A stretch of DNA of 64,000 nt from Brevibacillus_H sp049846925 (GCF_049846925.1 NZ_JBNCMT010000001.1:267305-331304); one strand, 5' to 3'. Positions 44,480 to 54,482 are shown, counted from the stretch's first letter. The notes: a model not told the origin generated them from the letters alone. Program-made: numbers and translations.

Positions 44480-44977
44480 CTAGGATGATTGTGAAGGATT
44501 AGCCCAATCTTGAAAGTGTGTCACTGGAAAAACGGATGTTCCCGGTTTTGGTCGTAGCATGGACTCCAACTGCTCCGCCACACTAATCACAAGTTCAACA
44601 ACATCATCTTCAAAAGAACGAGTGTCTCTGCAGCCAACTAATAAAACGCCTTTTACCCGTTCATTTGTCGTGATTGGAACCGCTGCAATGCTTTTCAGGC
44701 CTTCAGCCAATAAAATAGGATATTCACGTGGATCATCACCGCTTTTTGGTGTAAACGAATCGAGAATCATCGGTCGCCCGGAACTCATTACTTTACCCGC
44801 AATCCCTTTACCAAATCGCAGAACAATTCTTTTATATCGATCATTTCTGTTTCCAGAGGCGTATTTCCAACGAATCATTTGTTCGTTATCTAGCCAGGCA
44901 ATTGCGGCGAAGTCAGTTGCAGTTAAACGTCTAAGTTCACTTAGACTCGCTTCGATATCACCTTGTAGACTTCCCAT
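44480..44977 (-). CDS. nreA: NreA, GAF-domain nitrate receptor
   Basis: 165-aa single GAF domain with MIRWKYASGNRNDRYKRIVLRFGKGIAGKVMSSGRPMILD, the block conserved in NreA of staphylococci, where nitrate binding relieves inhibition of NreB. It lies first in an nreA-nreB-nreC order, 89 bp ahead of nreB. The start has a GGAGG site with eight-base spacing. A perfect 18-bp palindrome at 45053-45070 lies about 75 bp upstream of the ATG. Confidence 0.9.
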   Translation of the reverse strand: MGSLQGDIEASLSELRRLTATDFAAIAWLDNEQMIRWKYASGNRNDRYKRIVLRFGKGIAGKVMSSGRPMILDSFTPKSGDDPREYPILLAEGLKSIAAVPITTNERVKGVLLVGCRDTRSFEDDVVELVISVAEQLESMLRPKPGTSVFPVTHFQDWANPSQSS

Positions 44978-45052
44978 AGTTCATGCCTCCAAACCAACTG
45001 CTTTTATATCAATCGTTACACTCAGTTTAACATTATTCTAACCATTTGAGTT

Positions 45053-45070
45053 ATCAGGGAATTCCCTGAT
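45053..45070. promoter_or_regulatory. Perfect 18-bp palindrome, candidate NreC operator of nreABC
   Basis: ATCAGGGAATTCCCTGAT is self-complementary and shares the AGGGAA-TTCCCT core with sites before narG and narK. A weaker half-site (ATAGGGGAAAATACCT) follows. Placement ahead of nreA suggests autoregulation. Confidence 0.7.
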
Positions 45071-45190
45071 CATATAGGGGAAAATACCTTGACTTCACAG
45101 AGTTGACAATTCTTGTTCCCTCTTTATACCACGATTGGTTCTTATTTCTCAACACAGTCTTTAATATACATAATTTTCCATGGTATGTGT

Positions 45191-45230
45191 AAAAAAATAA
45201 TCCCAATCACTCCTTATCGGATTGGGATTA
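45191..45230 (-). terminator. Terminator of narGHJI
   Basis: On the minus strand TAATCCCAATC (45230-45220) pairs with GATTGGGATTA (45208-45198) and a run of seven T follows. It stands 17 bp after the narI stop. Confidence 0.85.
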
Positions 45231-45246
45231 CTTTTAGAAAAATAAC

Positions 45247-45939
45247 CTACGCTACATGGTTATTGCGACTACGATAAACGATATAGCTACGTTTGAAGTA
45301 TGCAAGCGGCACACTCCATACGTGTACAAGGCGAGTGAACGGCCAAATACCGAAGATCGCAAAAGAGAAAATTACGTGAAGTTGGAAGAAAAGCGGTACT
45401 TCAGCCATCAGGGATGCATCTGGTCTGAAAGTAAGCAATCCTCTCAACCAAGGTGAGATCGTTTCACGGTAGTCATAACCGTCGCCAAACATGTTGTATC
45501 CCAGAGTCATCGCAACGCCTAATGCTACGTTTGCAAGGATCAAAATGGCTACCAACATATCAGATGCAGTGCTGGTAACGCGAACACGCTTTACGTTAAT
45601 GCGACGCAAGAACAGAATCGTAATACCAACCAAACACATAATACCCGCAAGACCACCGAGGTATACTGCTCCAGCATGGTACAAATGCTCAGAAACGCCG
45701 ACACTTTCCATGAATGATTTCGGGATCATCAAACCTGCTACGTGACCGAAGAATACCATTACAATCCCGACGTGAAACAGCATGCTGCCCCACATTAAGC
45801 TTTTCTTTTCAAGGAATTCACTGGATTTAGCAGTCCAGGCAAGCTGGTCGGTATTATAACGATAGATGTGAACAACGATAAAAGTCGTCAGCATCAGATA
45901 TGGATAGATGATCCAGAGGAATTGGTTCCAGAAATTCAC
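45247..45939 (-). CDS. narI: NarI, respiratory nitrate reductase gamma subunit (cytochrome b)
   Basis: Membrane anchor that takes electrons from menaquinol and passes them to NarGH. The 230-aa protein has about five TM helices and His residues in FVVHIYRYN, LFHVGIVMVFFGHV and LFFQLHVIFSFAIFGIWPFTRLVH that ligate two b hemes. It is the last gene of the nar operon, 17 bp after narJ. Confidence 0.96.
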   Translation of the reverse strand: MNFWNQFLWIIYPYLMLTTFIVVHIYRYNTDQLAWTAKSSEFLEKKSLMWGSMLFHVGIVMVFFGHVAGLMIPKSFMESVGVSEHLYHAGAVYLGGLAGIMCLVGITILFLRRINVKRVRVTSTASDMLVAILILANVALGVAMTLGYNMFGDGYDYRETISPWLRGLLTFRPDASLMAEVPLFFQLHVIFSFAIFGIWPFTRLVHVWSVPLAYFKRSYIVYRSRNNHVA

Positions 45940-45956
45940 GGTGCCACCTCCGTTAT

Positions 45957-46499
45957 TTACTTAACGTATTGTTCGATATGAATTTGACAAGCTTCGATTA
46001 ACGAAGCATAAGGACTCTCTGCTTTCACAAGCTCCGCATGGAGTTTCTCAATGCCCGGACGGAAGTCTTCGGTTAATGTTTGAACCACTTCTTTTGGTGC
46101 TACAGAGAAAATCTCAAGTACGAGCGGAAAATAGTCAGGAAGTTCTTCTGTAACAAGCTCGAATCCAATCGCATCGTACAACTCTTTCAATTGGACCAGT
46201 ACTTGCCCCCGCTCACGCTCCTCACCTAAGTTGGAATAGGTGAGGTAGAGCGTGCTTGCTGAGTTAAAGTCAAAGGTATTGACGTACGTTTCTGTCAAAG
46301 CCTCTTCATTCGTGCTTGCCAGGTAATCGATGAACTGTGTAACTAATTGCTTGATTTGTGTATCAGCAATTGTATTTGCTTCTTCCCGTAATTCAGCAAT
46401 CTCCAGTCCTTCTGGGTACTGTAGAAGTACTGACAAGAACTGAAACATGCGTTGCTCATTACTTTCTGTAGGATGGGTAGAAGTTAGCGTTGTCTCCAT
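45957..46499 (-). CDS. narJ: NarJ, nitrate reductase assembly chaperone
   Basis: Chaperone for Mo-cofactor insertion into NarG. The start at 46499 (METTLTSTHPTESNEQRMFQFLSVLL) has a GGGGGAT site and gives 180 aa; the frame open to 46541 adds a tail inside narH. The NarJ pattern RMFQFLSVLLQYPEG...FDFNSASTLYLTYSNLGEERERGQVLVQLKELY is clear. It overlaps the end of narH by 41 nt. Confidence 0.94.
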   Translation of the reverse strand: METTLTSTHPTESNEQRMFQFLSVLLQYPEGLEIAELREEANTIADTQIKQLVTQFIDYLASTNEEALTETYVNTFDFNSASTLYLTYSNLGEERERGQVLVQLKELYDAIGFELVTEELPDYFPLVLEIFSVAPKEVVQTLTEDFRPGIEKLHAELVKAESPYASLIEACQIHIEQYVK

Positions 46500-47976
46500 G
46501 GTAATCCCCCACTTCACAAGAGTTGCAAGATGCAAAGTCATATCCGGTAGAGCCTTGTTCGCTGTAGAGGTTCATAAATTCTTCTTTGTGAGCTGGTGGA
46601 ATCACGAAACGATCTTCATACTTAGCAATTGCGAGCAAACGGTACATTTCTTGAACAGTTTGATCATCCAAGCCGAGTTTTTCGAGCAATTTGAGATCAG
46701 GTTCTTTGTTTGTATTCAGCGCACGCATGTGTTGACGCATAGCTGCCATGCGGCCCAATACATTTGTAATGATGTCTGTATCACCAGCAGTCAGGATGTT
46801 AGCCAGGAATTGAACTGGAATTCTCATCTCGTTAATTGCTGGGAAGATATTGTTAGCATCAAAGTTGGAACCTTTTCCTTCAAATACGTTCATGATCGGG
46901 CTGAGCGGTGGTACATACCATACCATTGGGAGTGTGCGATACTCTGGGTGCAATGGCAGGGCAACACCGTGTTTGATTGCCAGCTTGTAGATTGGTGAAC
47001 GTTTCGCAGCTTCTAACCAGTCATCAGAAATTCCGTCACGACGTGCTTGTTCAATGACTGCAGGATCATTTGGATCCAAGAACAGGCTAAGTTGTGCTTT
47101 GTAAAGGTCTTTCTCATCTGGAGTAGACGCAACTTCTTGTACACGGTCTGCATCATACAAGAGGATACCGATGTAACGGATACGACCAGTACAAGTTTCA
47201 GAACATACTGTTGGCAGACCTGCTTCAATACGTGGGAAACAAAGTGTACATTTCTCGGCTTTTTGTGTTTGCCAGTTGAAGTATACCTTTTTGTAAGGGC
47301 AGCCTGACATACAGTAGCGCCATCCACGGCAAGCCTCTTGGTCAACCAGTACGATACCGTCTTCGTCACGTTTGTACATCGCACCAGATGGGCAAGATGC
47401 TACGCAACCTGGGTTTAAGCAGTGTTCGCAAATACGTGGCAGATACATCATGAATGCTTGTTCGAATTCCATTCTGATCTGCTCTTCTAACTTTTGCATG
47501 TTTGGATCTTTGTAACCGGTCACGTGTGCACCGGCCAAGTCATCCTCCCAGTTAGGGCCCCATTTGATATCCATATACTCATTGGTAAGTCTGGATTTCG
47601 GACGAGCAACTGGTTGGTGTTTCTTTTGTGGACTATTGGTTAATGCTTCATACTCATAAGTCCATGGCTCATAATATTCATCAATTGTTGGCAAATCAGG
47701 GTTGTAGAAGATTTTACCCAAAGCCAGTTTGTTAATTTTGGAACCAGAGCGAAGCTCCAGTTTTCCGTCTTTTAACATCCATCCGCCTTTGTGTTTCGCT
47801 TGATCTTCCCATTGAACTGGATAACCTACACCTGGCTTGGTCTCTACGTTGTTAAACCAAATGTACTCAGCACCCGGACGGTTGGTCCAAGTATTTTTAC
47901 ACGTAACGGAGCATGTGTGACAGCCGATACACTTGTCAAGGTTCATTACCATTGCAACTTGCGCTTTAATTTTCAA
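46459..47976 (-). CDS. narH: NarH, respiratory nitrate reductase beta subunit
   Basis: Iron-sulfur subunit with three [4Fe-4S] and one [3Fe-4S] cluster. The 505-aa protein has cluster motifs CIGCHTCSVTCKNTW, CEHCLNPGCVASCPSGAMYKRDEDGIVLVD, CRGWRYCMSGCPYKK (with Trp for the [3Fe-4S] position) and CTLCFPRIEAGLPTVCSETCTGR. The start is TTG at 47976, preceded by GGAGGTGA; it overlaps the narG stop by 11 nt. Confidence 0.97.
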   Translation of the reverse strand: MKIKAQVAMVMNLDKCIGCHTCSVTCKNTWTNRPGAEYIWFNNVETKPGVGYPVQWEDQAKHKGGWMLKDGKLELRSGSKINKLALGKIFYNPDLPTIDEYYEPWTYEYEALTNSPQKKHQPVARPKSRLTNEYMDIKWGPNWEDDLAGAHVTGYKDPNMQKLEEQIRMEFEQAFMMYLPRICEHCLNPGCVASCPSGAMYKRDEDGIVLVDQEACRGWRYCMSGCPYKKVYFNWQTQKAEKCTLCFPRIEAGLPTVCSETCTGRIRYIGILLYDADRVQEVASTPDEKDLYKAQLSLFLDPNDPAVIEQARRDGISDDWLEAAKRSPIYKLAIKHGVALPLHPEYRTLPMVWYVPPLSPIMNVFEGKGSNFDANNIFPAINEMRIPVQFLANILTAGDTDIITNVLGRMAAMRQHMRALNTNKEPDLKLLEKLGLDDQTVQEMYRLLAIAKYEDRFVIPPAHKEEFMNLYSEQGSTGYDFASCNSCEVGDYHGDNANFYPSYRK

Positions 47977-50900
47977 GCCAGTTCACCTCCTTCAACTTAC
48001 GAACAGCCACGTAAAGGTCACGTTGGTTACCGATTGGGCCATAGTAGTTAAAGCCGTAGCTTAATTGTGCATATCCACCAATTACTTGAGTTGGTTTCAC
48101 ATGAATCTTCGTCGGGCTGTTGTGCGTACCACCACGGTCATTTGTGATTGTAGAACCAGGAACGTTGATGTGCTTGTCTTGAGCGTGGTACATGAACATG
48201 GTTCCACGTGGCATACGGTGACTGACTACCGCACGAGCCACAACCACACCGTTACGGTTGAATACTTCTACCCAATCGTTATCTTTGATTCCGCCTTCTT
48301 CTGCATCCTGGTTGTTGATCCAAACGTTTGGACCACCACGGAACAAGGTAAGCATCAAGAGGTTATCTTGGTACGTACTGTGAATGTTCCATTTACCATG
48401 TGGCGTAAGGTAACGGAGTGTAACTTCTTTGTGTTCTGTTGCCGGACGATTATCTCTGTGCGAGAATACGGATTTCGGCAATGTCGGTTTGTAGATTGGC
48501 ATCTGCTCACCGTATTCCAACATGATCTCATGGTCAACGTAGAATTGTTGACGACCAGTCAATGTACGGAATGGTACGAGACGCTCGATGCTTGTAGTAA
48601 ATGGTGAATAACGACGGTCACCTTTATTGGAACCAGAGAATACAGGAGTTGGAATTACTTGTCTTGGCTGTGCTGTAATATCATCGAAAGTGAATGCTTC
48701 TGCTGCACGTTCTTCCGCCAAGTCTTTCAGTTCAAGACCCGTTTTCTTCTCTTCTGCTTCCCATGCACGCAGGGCCACTTGACCGTTGGTTGCACTGGAC
48801 ATATGAAGAATCGCTTCTGCTGCTTTACGAGCAGTTTCGATAGAAGGCAATCCTTGCGTGATACCTTCTGTTGTAATTTGTCCATTGATCTTTTTGAGTT
48901 TCTCGTACTCTTCCGCTACTGGGAAGGAGATACCGTGAGCCCCAATCGGGTTCTTTTGAAGCAATGGTCCAAGAGCGATAAACTTGTCGTAGATCTTGGT
49001 GTAATCACGCTCAACGATCACAAATTTAGGCATTGTCTTACCTGGAATGGCTTCAACCTCACCTTTTTTCCAGTCGAGTACACGTCCGAATGGTTGTGCA
49101 ATCTCGTCTGGTGAATCGTGCAAGAGTGGAGCTGCAACGATGTCTTTGCGTGGTTGTGGAAGATATTGTTTCGCCATTTCCTGGAATCGTTGTGCCAAGG
49201 ATTTGAAGATATCCCAGTCAGATTTTGCTTCCCATGGCGGGTTGATCGCCGGGTTCAATGGATGAACGAATGGGTGCATGTCTGTACTGCTGATGTCATG
49301 TTTTTCGTACCATGTTGCTGCAGGCAATACGATATCGGAATACAGTGCGTTACCAGCCATGCGGAAATCCAAGCTTACAAGCAAGTCAAGTTTTCCTTCT
49401 GCTGCTTCGTCACGCCATTTCACTTCTGAAGGTTTGAAATCGGAGCTTTCTTCAGAAAGATTGTTGTTGGTAGTACCGAGCAAGTGTTTCAAGAAGTACT
49501 CATGACCTTTTGCAGAAGACGAAATCAGGTTGGAACGCCATACGAACAATTGACGTGGGAAGTTAACCGGATTGTCAGGGTCTTCAATAGCAAAGTTCAT
49601 TTTGCCATCTTTCAACAAATCCACTGTGTACTTCACAACATCTTCTGGAGTCTCAGCACCTGCTTTTTTCGCATCGTCGAAGATATCCAGTGAGTTTTTA
49701 TCGAACTGCGGATAAGAGGGCAACCATCCCAAACGTGCAGCCAATACATTGTAGTCAGCGGAGTGCTGATATCTTGGTTTGTCAACTGTTGCTGCAGTCA
49801 AATCTCCAAGTGGCAACTCTTCGTATCTCCATTGATTTGTTGCGAAATAATAGAAGGAAGTCGCATTTTGCAGACGTGGCGGCATTGACCAGTCACGACC
49901 AAACGCAATGCTGGACCAACCTTCAACCGGACGGCATTTTTCTTGTCCAACGTAGTGAGCCCATCCTCCACCGTTTACACCTTGGGAACCTGTCAAGATA
50001 ACAAGGTTCAGGATAGCACGATAGATGGTGTCACCATTGAACCAGTGGTTGATACCCGCACCCATGATAATCATGGATCGTCCGTCAGTATCTACAGCAT
50101 TTTGAGCGAATTCGCGAGCAATTTGAGTAACTAGCTCAGCTTTAACGCCTGTATGTTGTACTTGCCAAGCTGGTGTGTAAGCATCCATATCCTCGTAGCT
50201 TGTAGGGTAGCCTTTCAAGCCGTCGCGACCAACACCATAGTTTGCAAGCATAATGTCATAAACAGTTGTTACGTAAGTGATCTCTCCATCTTTTTCGATG
50301 CGTTTCACTGGGATCGAACGGCTGATCGTACCACGAGTATCGTCGTCGAAGTAAGGAAGATCAACTTCGATAATTTCATCTTCTGAACCGAGAAGAGTAA
50401 GTTGCGGATCAAACGCATTTCCGTGCTCATCTTCCAATTTCAGATTCCACTTGCCTTTTTCACCCCAACGGTGACCAATACTACCGTTCGGAATTACGAT
50501 GTTACCTGTGTTTGCATCAAGTACCGCCGTTTTCCACTCTGAGTTTGTAACTTCTTGATTCAAGTCACTAGCTACTAGGAAGCGGTCTGATACGAAACGA
50601 TCGCCTTTTTTCTTCAACTGAATGAGGTAAGGCAAGTCAGTATATCGTTTTGCGTAATTTACGAAGTATTCCGTTTGGTTGTCTACATAGAATTCTTTGA
50701 GGATTACGTGAGTCATTGCTTGTGCCAACGCAGCGTCTTGACCTGGGTTAACAGCAAGCCAGTTATCCGCAAATTTTACGTTCTCTGCATAGTCTGGGCT
50801 GACGGCAACTACTTTCGTACCTTTGTAACGAACTTCTGTCATGAAGTGAGCGTCTGGCGTACGAGTCATTGGTACGTTGGAACCCCACATCATGATGTAG

Positions 50901-51652
50901 CCGGAGTTATACCAGTCAGAACTTTCTGGAACGTCTGTCTGTTCTCCCCATACTTGCGGAGAAGCTGGCGGCAAGTCAGCATACCAATCGTAGAAGCTGA
51001 GCATTGGGGCACCTACCATTGAAAGGAAACGCGCACCAGATGCGTAACTTACCATCGACATCGCTGGAATCGGTGTGAAACCTGCGATACGGTCAGGACC
51101 ATATGTTTTGATGTTGTAAATCATGGATGCCGAGATCAACTCAGAAATCTCTTGCCAATTCACACGTACGAAGCCGCCTTTACCGCGAGCTTTTTTGTAC
51201 TGGTTAGCTAATTCTTTGTTCTCTACGATGCTTTTCCATGCTTCAACAGGATCTTTTGTTTTCGCTAATTGTTCTCTCCAAAGTTTCAATAATGCTCCGC
51301 GTGCATAAGGGTATTTCACACGCAATGGGCTATATACATACCAGGAGAAACTCGCTCCACGAGCACAGCCGCGTGGTTCAAATTCCGGCATGTCGGGACC
51401 ACAGCTAGGGTAATCCGTTTGCTGGTTCTCCCAAGTGATAATTCCGTCTTTTACAAAGACTTTCCAACTGCACGATCCCGTACAGTTAACACCGTGAGTG
51501 GTACGAACTACTTTATCGTGTTGCCAACGTCTGCGATATACTTTTTCCCACTCGCGATCGTTCGGCGACATCTCGCTCCACCCATTCGAATAACGTTCAC
51601 TCGGTTGGAAGAAACGAAGCTTCTTCAGAAATGGTGAAAGTTTGTTCTTCAT
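47966..51652 (-). CDS. narG: NarG, respiratory nitrate reductase alpha subunit
   Basis: Catalytic bis-MGD molybdenum subunit reducing nitrate to nitrite. The 1228 residues begin with RRWQHDKVVRTTHGVNCTGSCSW, holding the His53-x3-Cys57-x3-Cys61 part of the FS0 cluster with Cys96 in FEPRGCARGASF, then the Mo-ligand Asp region SFYDWYADLP. The remnant twin-Arg-like start is seen in other NarG. The lone upstream sequences hold two dyad operators. Length is standard. Confidence 0.98.
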   Translation of the reverse strand: MKNKLSPFLKKLRFFQPSERYSNGWSEMSPNDREWEKVYRRRWQHDKVVRTTHGVNCTGSCSWKVFVKDGIITWENQQTDYPSCGPDMPEFEPRGCARGASFSWYVYSPLRVKYPYARGALLKLWREQLAKTKDPVEAWKSIVENKELANQYKKARGKGGFVRVNWQEISELISASMIYNIKTYGPDRIAGFTPIPAMSMVSYASGARFLSMVGAPMLSFYDWYADLPPASPQVWGEQTDVPESSDWYNSGYIMMWGSNVPMTRTPDAHFMTEVRYKGTKVVAVSPDYAENVKFADNWLAVNPGQDAALAQAMTHVILKEFYVDNQTEYFVNYAKRYTDLPYLIQLKKKGDRFVSDRFLVASDLNQEVTNSEWKTAVLDANTGNIVIPNGSIGHRWGEKGKWNLKLEDEHGNAFDPQLTLLGSEDEIIEVDLPYFDDDTRGTISRSIPVKRIEKDGEITYVTTVYDIMLANYGVGRDGLKGYPTSYEDMDAYTPAWQVQHTGVKAELVTQIAREFAQNAVDTDGRSMIIMGAGINHWFNGDTIYRAILNLVILTGSQGVNGGGWAHYVGQEKCRPVEGWSSIAFGRDWSMPPRLQNATSFYYFATNQWRYEELPLGDLTAATVDKPRYQHSADYNVLAARLGWLPSYPQFDKNSLDIFDDAKKAGAETPEDVVKYTVDLLKDGKMNFAIEDPDNPVNFPRQLFVWRSNLISSSAKGHEYFLKHLLGTTNNNLSEESSDFKPSEVKWRDEAAEGKLDLLVSLDFRMAGNALYSDIVLPAATWYEKHDISSTDMHPFVHPLNPAINPPWEAKSDWDIFKSLAQRFQEMAKQYLPQPRKDIVAAPLLHDSPDEIAQPFGRVLDWKKGEVEAIPGKTMPKFVIVERDYTKIYDKFIALGPLLQKNPIGAHGISFPVAEEYEKLKKINGQITTEGITQGLPSIETARKAAEAILHMSSATNGQVALRAWEAEEKKTGLELKDLAEERAAEAFTFDDITAQPRQVIPTPVFSGSNKGDRRYSPFTTSIERLVPFRTLTGRQQFYVDHEIMLEYGEQMPIYKPTLPKSVFSHRDNRPATEHKEVTLRYLTPHGKWNIHSTYQDNLLMLTLFRGGPNVWINNQDAEEGGIKDNDWVEVFNRNGVVVARAVVSHRMPRGTMFMYHAQDKHINVPGSTITNDRGGTHNSPTKIHVKPTQVIGGYAQLSYGFNYYGPIGNQRDLYVAVRKLKEVNWLEN

Positions 51653-51770
51653 GGTGTATCTCCTTTCACATAAATCTTTTGAGTATTGGCTTACTTTTTA
51701 CGATGTTTTGATAATTCATAAGGATTTGTTCTACGATTCTAGTCTACCTTGAACTAATAGGTTTACGTCA

Positions 51771-51808
51771 TCGGGAGTTTCCCTGAGATTGAAGGGGAAA
51801 TTCCCTGA
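51771..51808. promoter_or_regulatory. Two tandem AGGGAA/TTCCCT dyads upstream of narG
   Basis: TCGGGAGTTTCCCTGA (51771-51786) and AGGGGAAATTCCCTGA (51793-51808) each match about 12 of 16 bases of the perfect palindrome before nreA; their centres are 22 bp apart (two helix turns). A TAGAAT -10 lies at 51741-51736 on the minus strand. Candidate NreC sites for narGHJI. Confidence 0.6.
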
Positions 51809-51866
51809 GATTTTGAAAAATCGACAAGATAGCCTATTTACAGGCGCGAATCCTCCCGATTCATTT

Positions 51867-51899
51867 GAAAAAAACCCCTGATTCAAACGGAACCAGGGG
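51867..51899 (-). terminator. Terminator of the narK pair
   Basis: On the minus strand CCCCTGGTTC (51899-51890) pairs with GAATCAGGGG (51884-51875) with one G-U, followed by TTTTTTT. It is 19 bp after the 51918 gene. Confidence 0.85.
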
Positions 51900-51917
51900 A
51901 GATCAAAAGGTGTGATA

Positions 51918-53132
51918 TTAGCCTTTGTTAAGAGCAGTTTTTGAATTAAGAGATTCCTTAGCCCACGCTTTTTTCAATACCATGAAGATGAACATGGCTA
52001 CAAGTGTAGTTGCTGCGAACCACCAGAATCCGTAAGAGTAGCTATCCGTAACACTCTTCAATGTACCAAGAATGTTAGGTACGAAGAAACCACCGATACC
52101 ACCAGCTGCACCTACAAATCCAGTCATAATCCCTACTTCTTTCGGGAAACGTGTTGGAATTACTTGGAACAAAGCGCCGTTAGCCAAACCGAATAATAGC
52201 AGCGTTACGAACAAGAGTCCCAATGTCACATATACTGGCGGCAACATACCTACAAAGAAGAGTACCAATGTAACAGCTGCGAATAATTTCACAAGCATGG
52301 TAGCGCCACCGCCCATTTTGTCAGCCAACCATCCACCGACTGGACGAACGAAGCTTCCTGCAAATACACAAAGTGTAACGAAATCACCGGCAGTTACTTT
52401 ACTTACACCGTACTGATCAACGAAGAACAGACCAAGGTAGTTGGTTAATCCTACGAAACCACCGAAAGATAAGCTGTAGAAGAAACTGAACAACCATGTT
52501 TCTTTGTACTTGATAATCGACATGTACTGCCCTACAGTTTGTGGTTTCGGAGCATTTGGACAATCTTTGGCGAAAATCACGAATACGACGAATGCTACGG
52601 CGAGCGGAATCAGTGCGAGCCCGAATACTCCATGCCATCCAAAGCTTTCGGCAAGGCGCGGAGCAAACAACGTCGCAAATACGGTACCGCTGTTTCCTGC
52701 TCCTGCTATACCCATTGCAAGTCCCTGATGCTCAGGTGGATACCATCGACTTGCCAGTGGGAGTGCAACCGCGAAGCTTGCACCTGCTACACCAAGCAAG
52801 AAACCGAATGCATGCACCTCATTCATTGACTGACCAAACTGCCATGCCCAAATTAGCGGAATCATGGTAATGATCATCCCGATCATACCCATTTTTTTAC
52901 CACCATATTTGTCAGCTAACAGCCCCATAGGAATACGTAACAATGCGCCACCCAGAACCGGAATACCAACCATCAAACCCTTTTCAGCCGGAGTTAGATT
53001 GAAGTCCGACACAATGAATGTCGATGTGGCTCCAAGCATAACCCAAATCATGAAACTGATGTCAAAGTAGAGAAACGAAGATAGTAGCGTTGGTAAGTGT
53101 CCTGACTTCAAGAAACTTTTCTTATCAGCCAT
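51918..53132 (-). CDS. NarK-type nitrate/nitrite transporter (MFS), paralogue 1
   Basis: 404-aa MFS protein with 12 TM helices. The nitrate-signature loops are GNSGTVFATLFAPRLAESFGWHGVFGLALIPL and GAAGGIGGFFVPNILGT, and a conserved Arg sits in LLRIPMGLLADKYGGKKM. It follows a second NarK-type gene by 27 bp. One of the pair may be a nitrate/proton symporter and the other a nitrate/nitrite exchanger, as in NarK1/NarK2 pairs, but the assignment cannot be made from sequence alone. Confidence 0.92.
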   Translation of the reverse strand: MADKKSFLKSGHLPTLLSSFLYFDISFMIWVMLGATSTFIVSDFNLTPAEKGLMVGIPVLGGALLRIPMGLLADKYGGKKMGMIGMIITMIPLIWAWQFGQSMNEVHAFGFLLGVAGASFAVALPLASRWYPPEHQGLAMGIAGAGNSGTVFATLFAPRLAESFGWHGVFGLALIPLAVAFVVFVIFAKDCPNAPKPQTVGQYMSIIKYKETWLFSFFYSLSFGGFVGLTNYLGLFFVDQYGVSKVTAGDFVTLCVFAGSFVRPVGGWLADKMGGGATMLVKLFAAVTLVLFFVGMLPPVYVTLGLLFVTLLLFGLANGALFQVIPTRFPKEVGIMTGFVGAAGGIGGFFVPNILGTLKSVTDSYSYGFWWFAATTLVAMFIFMVLKKAWAKESLNSKTALNKG

Positions 53133-53159
53133 GTTTCACACCTCATTTGCCAATATTGG

Positions 53160-54482
53160 CTAACATTTAATTTCTGCGTTTTTACGGGAATAGTAGTACC
53201 AAGTAATTACTAGAGAGATTGCATAGTAAGCAATGAAAGCGAACAATGCTGTGTTAGGTGAACCAGTTGCTGCGATTGACATACCGAAAGACTTAGGAAT
53301 GAAGAATGCACCGTATGCTGCGAATGCTGCTGTCAAACCAAGTACAGTTGCTGCTTCTTTTTGTTCGAAGATTACAGGAATCATACGGAATGTAGAACCG
53401 TTTGCGATACCAGTAGTTACGAACAGGATCATAAACATTACGAAGAATCCGCCGAAGTTCTTTGTACCCAAGAAGAAAATTACTCCAAGTGTTGCAGCAA
53501 TCATCACGATGATATCCCAGAACGTTACGCGAGCTCCGCCAACCTTGTCAGATAACCAACCACCAACTGGACGAATCAAGGCGCCAACCAATGGACCTAA
53601 GAATGCGTATTGAAGCGGGTTTACATCTGGGAACTGAGATTTGATCAACAATGGAAATGCTGCAGAGTAACCAATGAAGGAACCGAAGCACATGGTGTAC
53701 AACCAAGTCATGATCCACATGTGTTTGCGTTTCATTACAACCAACTGCTCAGCAACAGAAGATTTGATTCCTGGAAGATTATTCATTCCAAACATTGCTG
53801 CAATTGTAGTCAATACAATTGGAATTACCCATACATAAGCCGCATTTTGCAAGAAGACTGATTTGGATACATCGCCTTTTACCATTGTTTGCGGGTCTCC
53901 ACCAAGTGCTCCGAAGATACCTGCTGTAATTACCAATGGTCCTACGAACTGGATCGCACTAACACCAAGGTTACCAAGACCTGCGTTAAGACCAAGCGCT
54001 GTTCCTTTCATCTTTTTAGGGAAGAAGAAACTGATGTTAGACATGGAAGATGAGAAGTTACCAGCACCAAATCCACAGAATGCTGCGAGAATTGCCATTT
54101 CCATAAATGAAGTAGTTGGATCTTGAACGGCCATCCCGATACCAATTGCAGGGATCAAGAGTGACGCTGTACTAATAACTGTCCAGTTACGTCCACCGAA
54201 GATCGGAACTACGAAAGAGTAGAAAATCCGCAGTGTCGCACCAGTTAAACCTGGAAGTGCAGCGAGTGTAAATAATTCGTCTGTAGAGAATTTGAAGCCG
54301 ACTGAATTGAGGTTAACGGCTACTACAGACCAAATTTGCCAAACTACGAAAGCAAGTAGTAAAGCAGGGATGGAAATCCAGAGATTCCGATTCGCAACTT
54401 TCTTACCCTCTGCTTCCCAGAATGTTGGATCTTCTGGATCCCAACGACGGGTTTGCAGACTCTTGTTAGACACGTCTTGCAT
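53160..54482 (-). CDS. NarK-type nitrate/nitrite transporter (MFS), paralogue 2
   Basis: 440-aa MFS protein with 12 TM helices and a distinct cytoplasmic N-terminus (TRRWDPEDPTFWEAEGKKVANRNLWISIPALLL), seen in NarK of nitrate respirers. Signature regions are GAGNFSSSMSNISFFFPKKMKGTALGLNAGLGNLG and FAAYGAFFIPKSFG. It is the first of a two-gene unit with candidate NreC sites upstream. Confidence 0.92.
   Translation of the reverse strand: MQDVSNKSLQTRRWDPEDPTFWEAEGKKVANRNLWISIPALLLAFVVWQIWSVVAVNLNSVGFKFSTDELFTLAALPGLTGATLRIFYSFVVPIFGGRNWTVISTASLLIPAIGIGMAVQDPTTSFMEMAILAAFCGFGAGNFSSSMSNISFFFPKKMKGTALGLNAGLGNLGVSAIQFVGPLVITAGIFGALGGDPQTMVKGDVSKSVFLQNAAYVWVIPIVLTTIAAMFGMNNLPGIKSSVAEQLVVMKRKHMWIMTWLYTMCFGSFIGYSAAFPLLIKSQFPDVNPLQYAFLGPLVGALIRPVGGWLSDKVGGARVTFWDIIVMIAATLGVIFFLGTKNFGGFFVMFMILFVTTGIANGSTFRMIPVIFEQKEAATVLGLTAAFAAYGAFFIPKSFGMSIAATGSPNTALFAFIAYYAISLVITWYYYSRKNAEIKC

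Noticed and set aside
48065..48607. Long open frame on the plus strand opposite narG
   Set aside because: It lies wholly antisense to a strongly conserved narG, has Cys/Val/Phe-rich composition typical of a shadow frame, and no ribosome-binding site.
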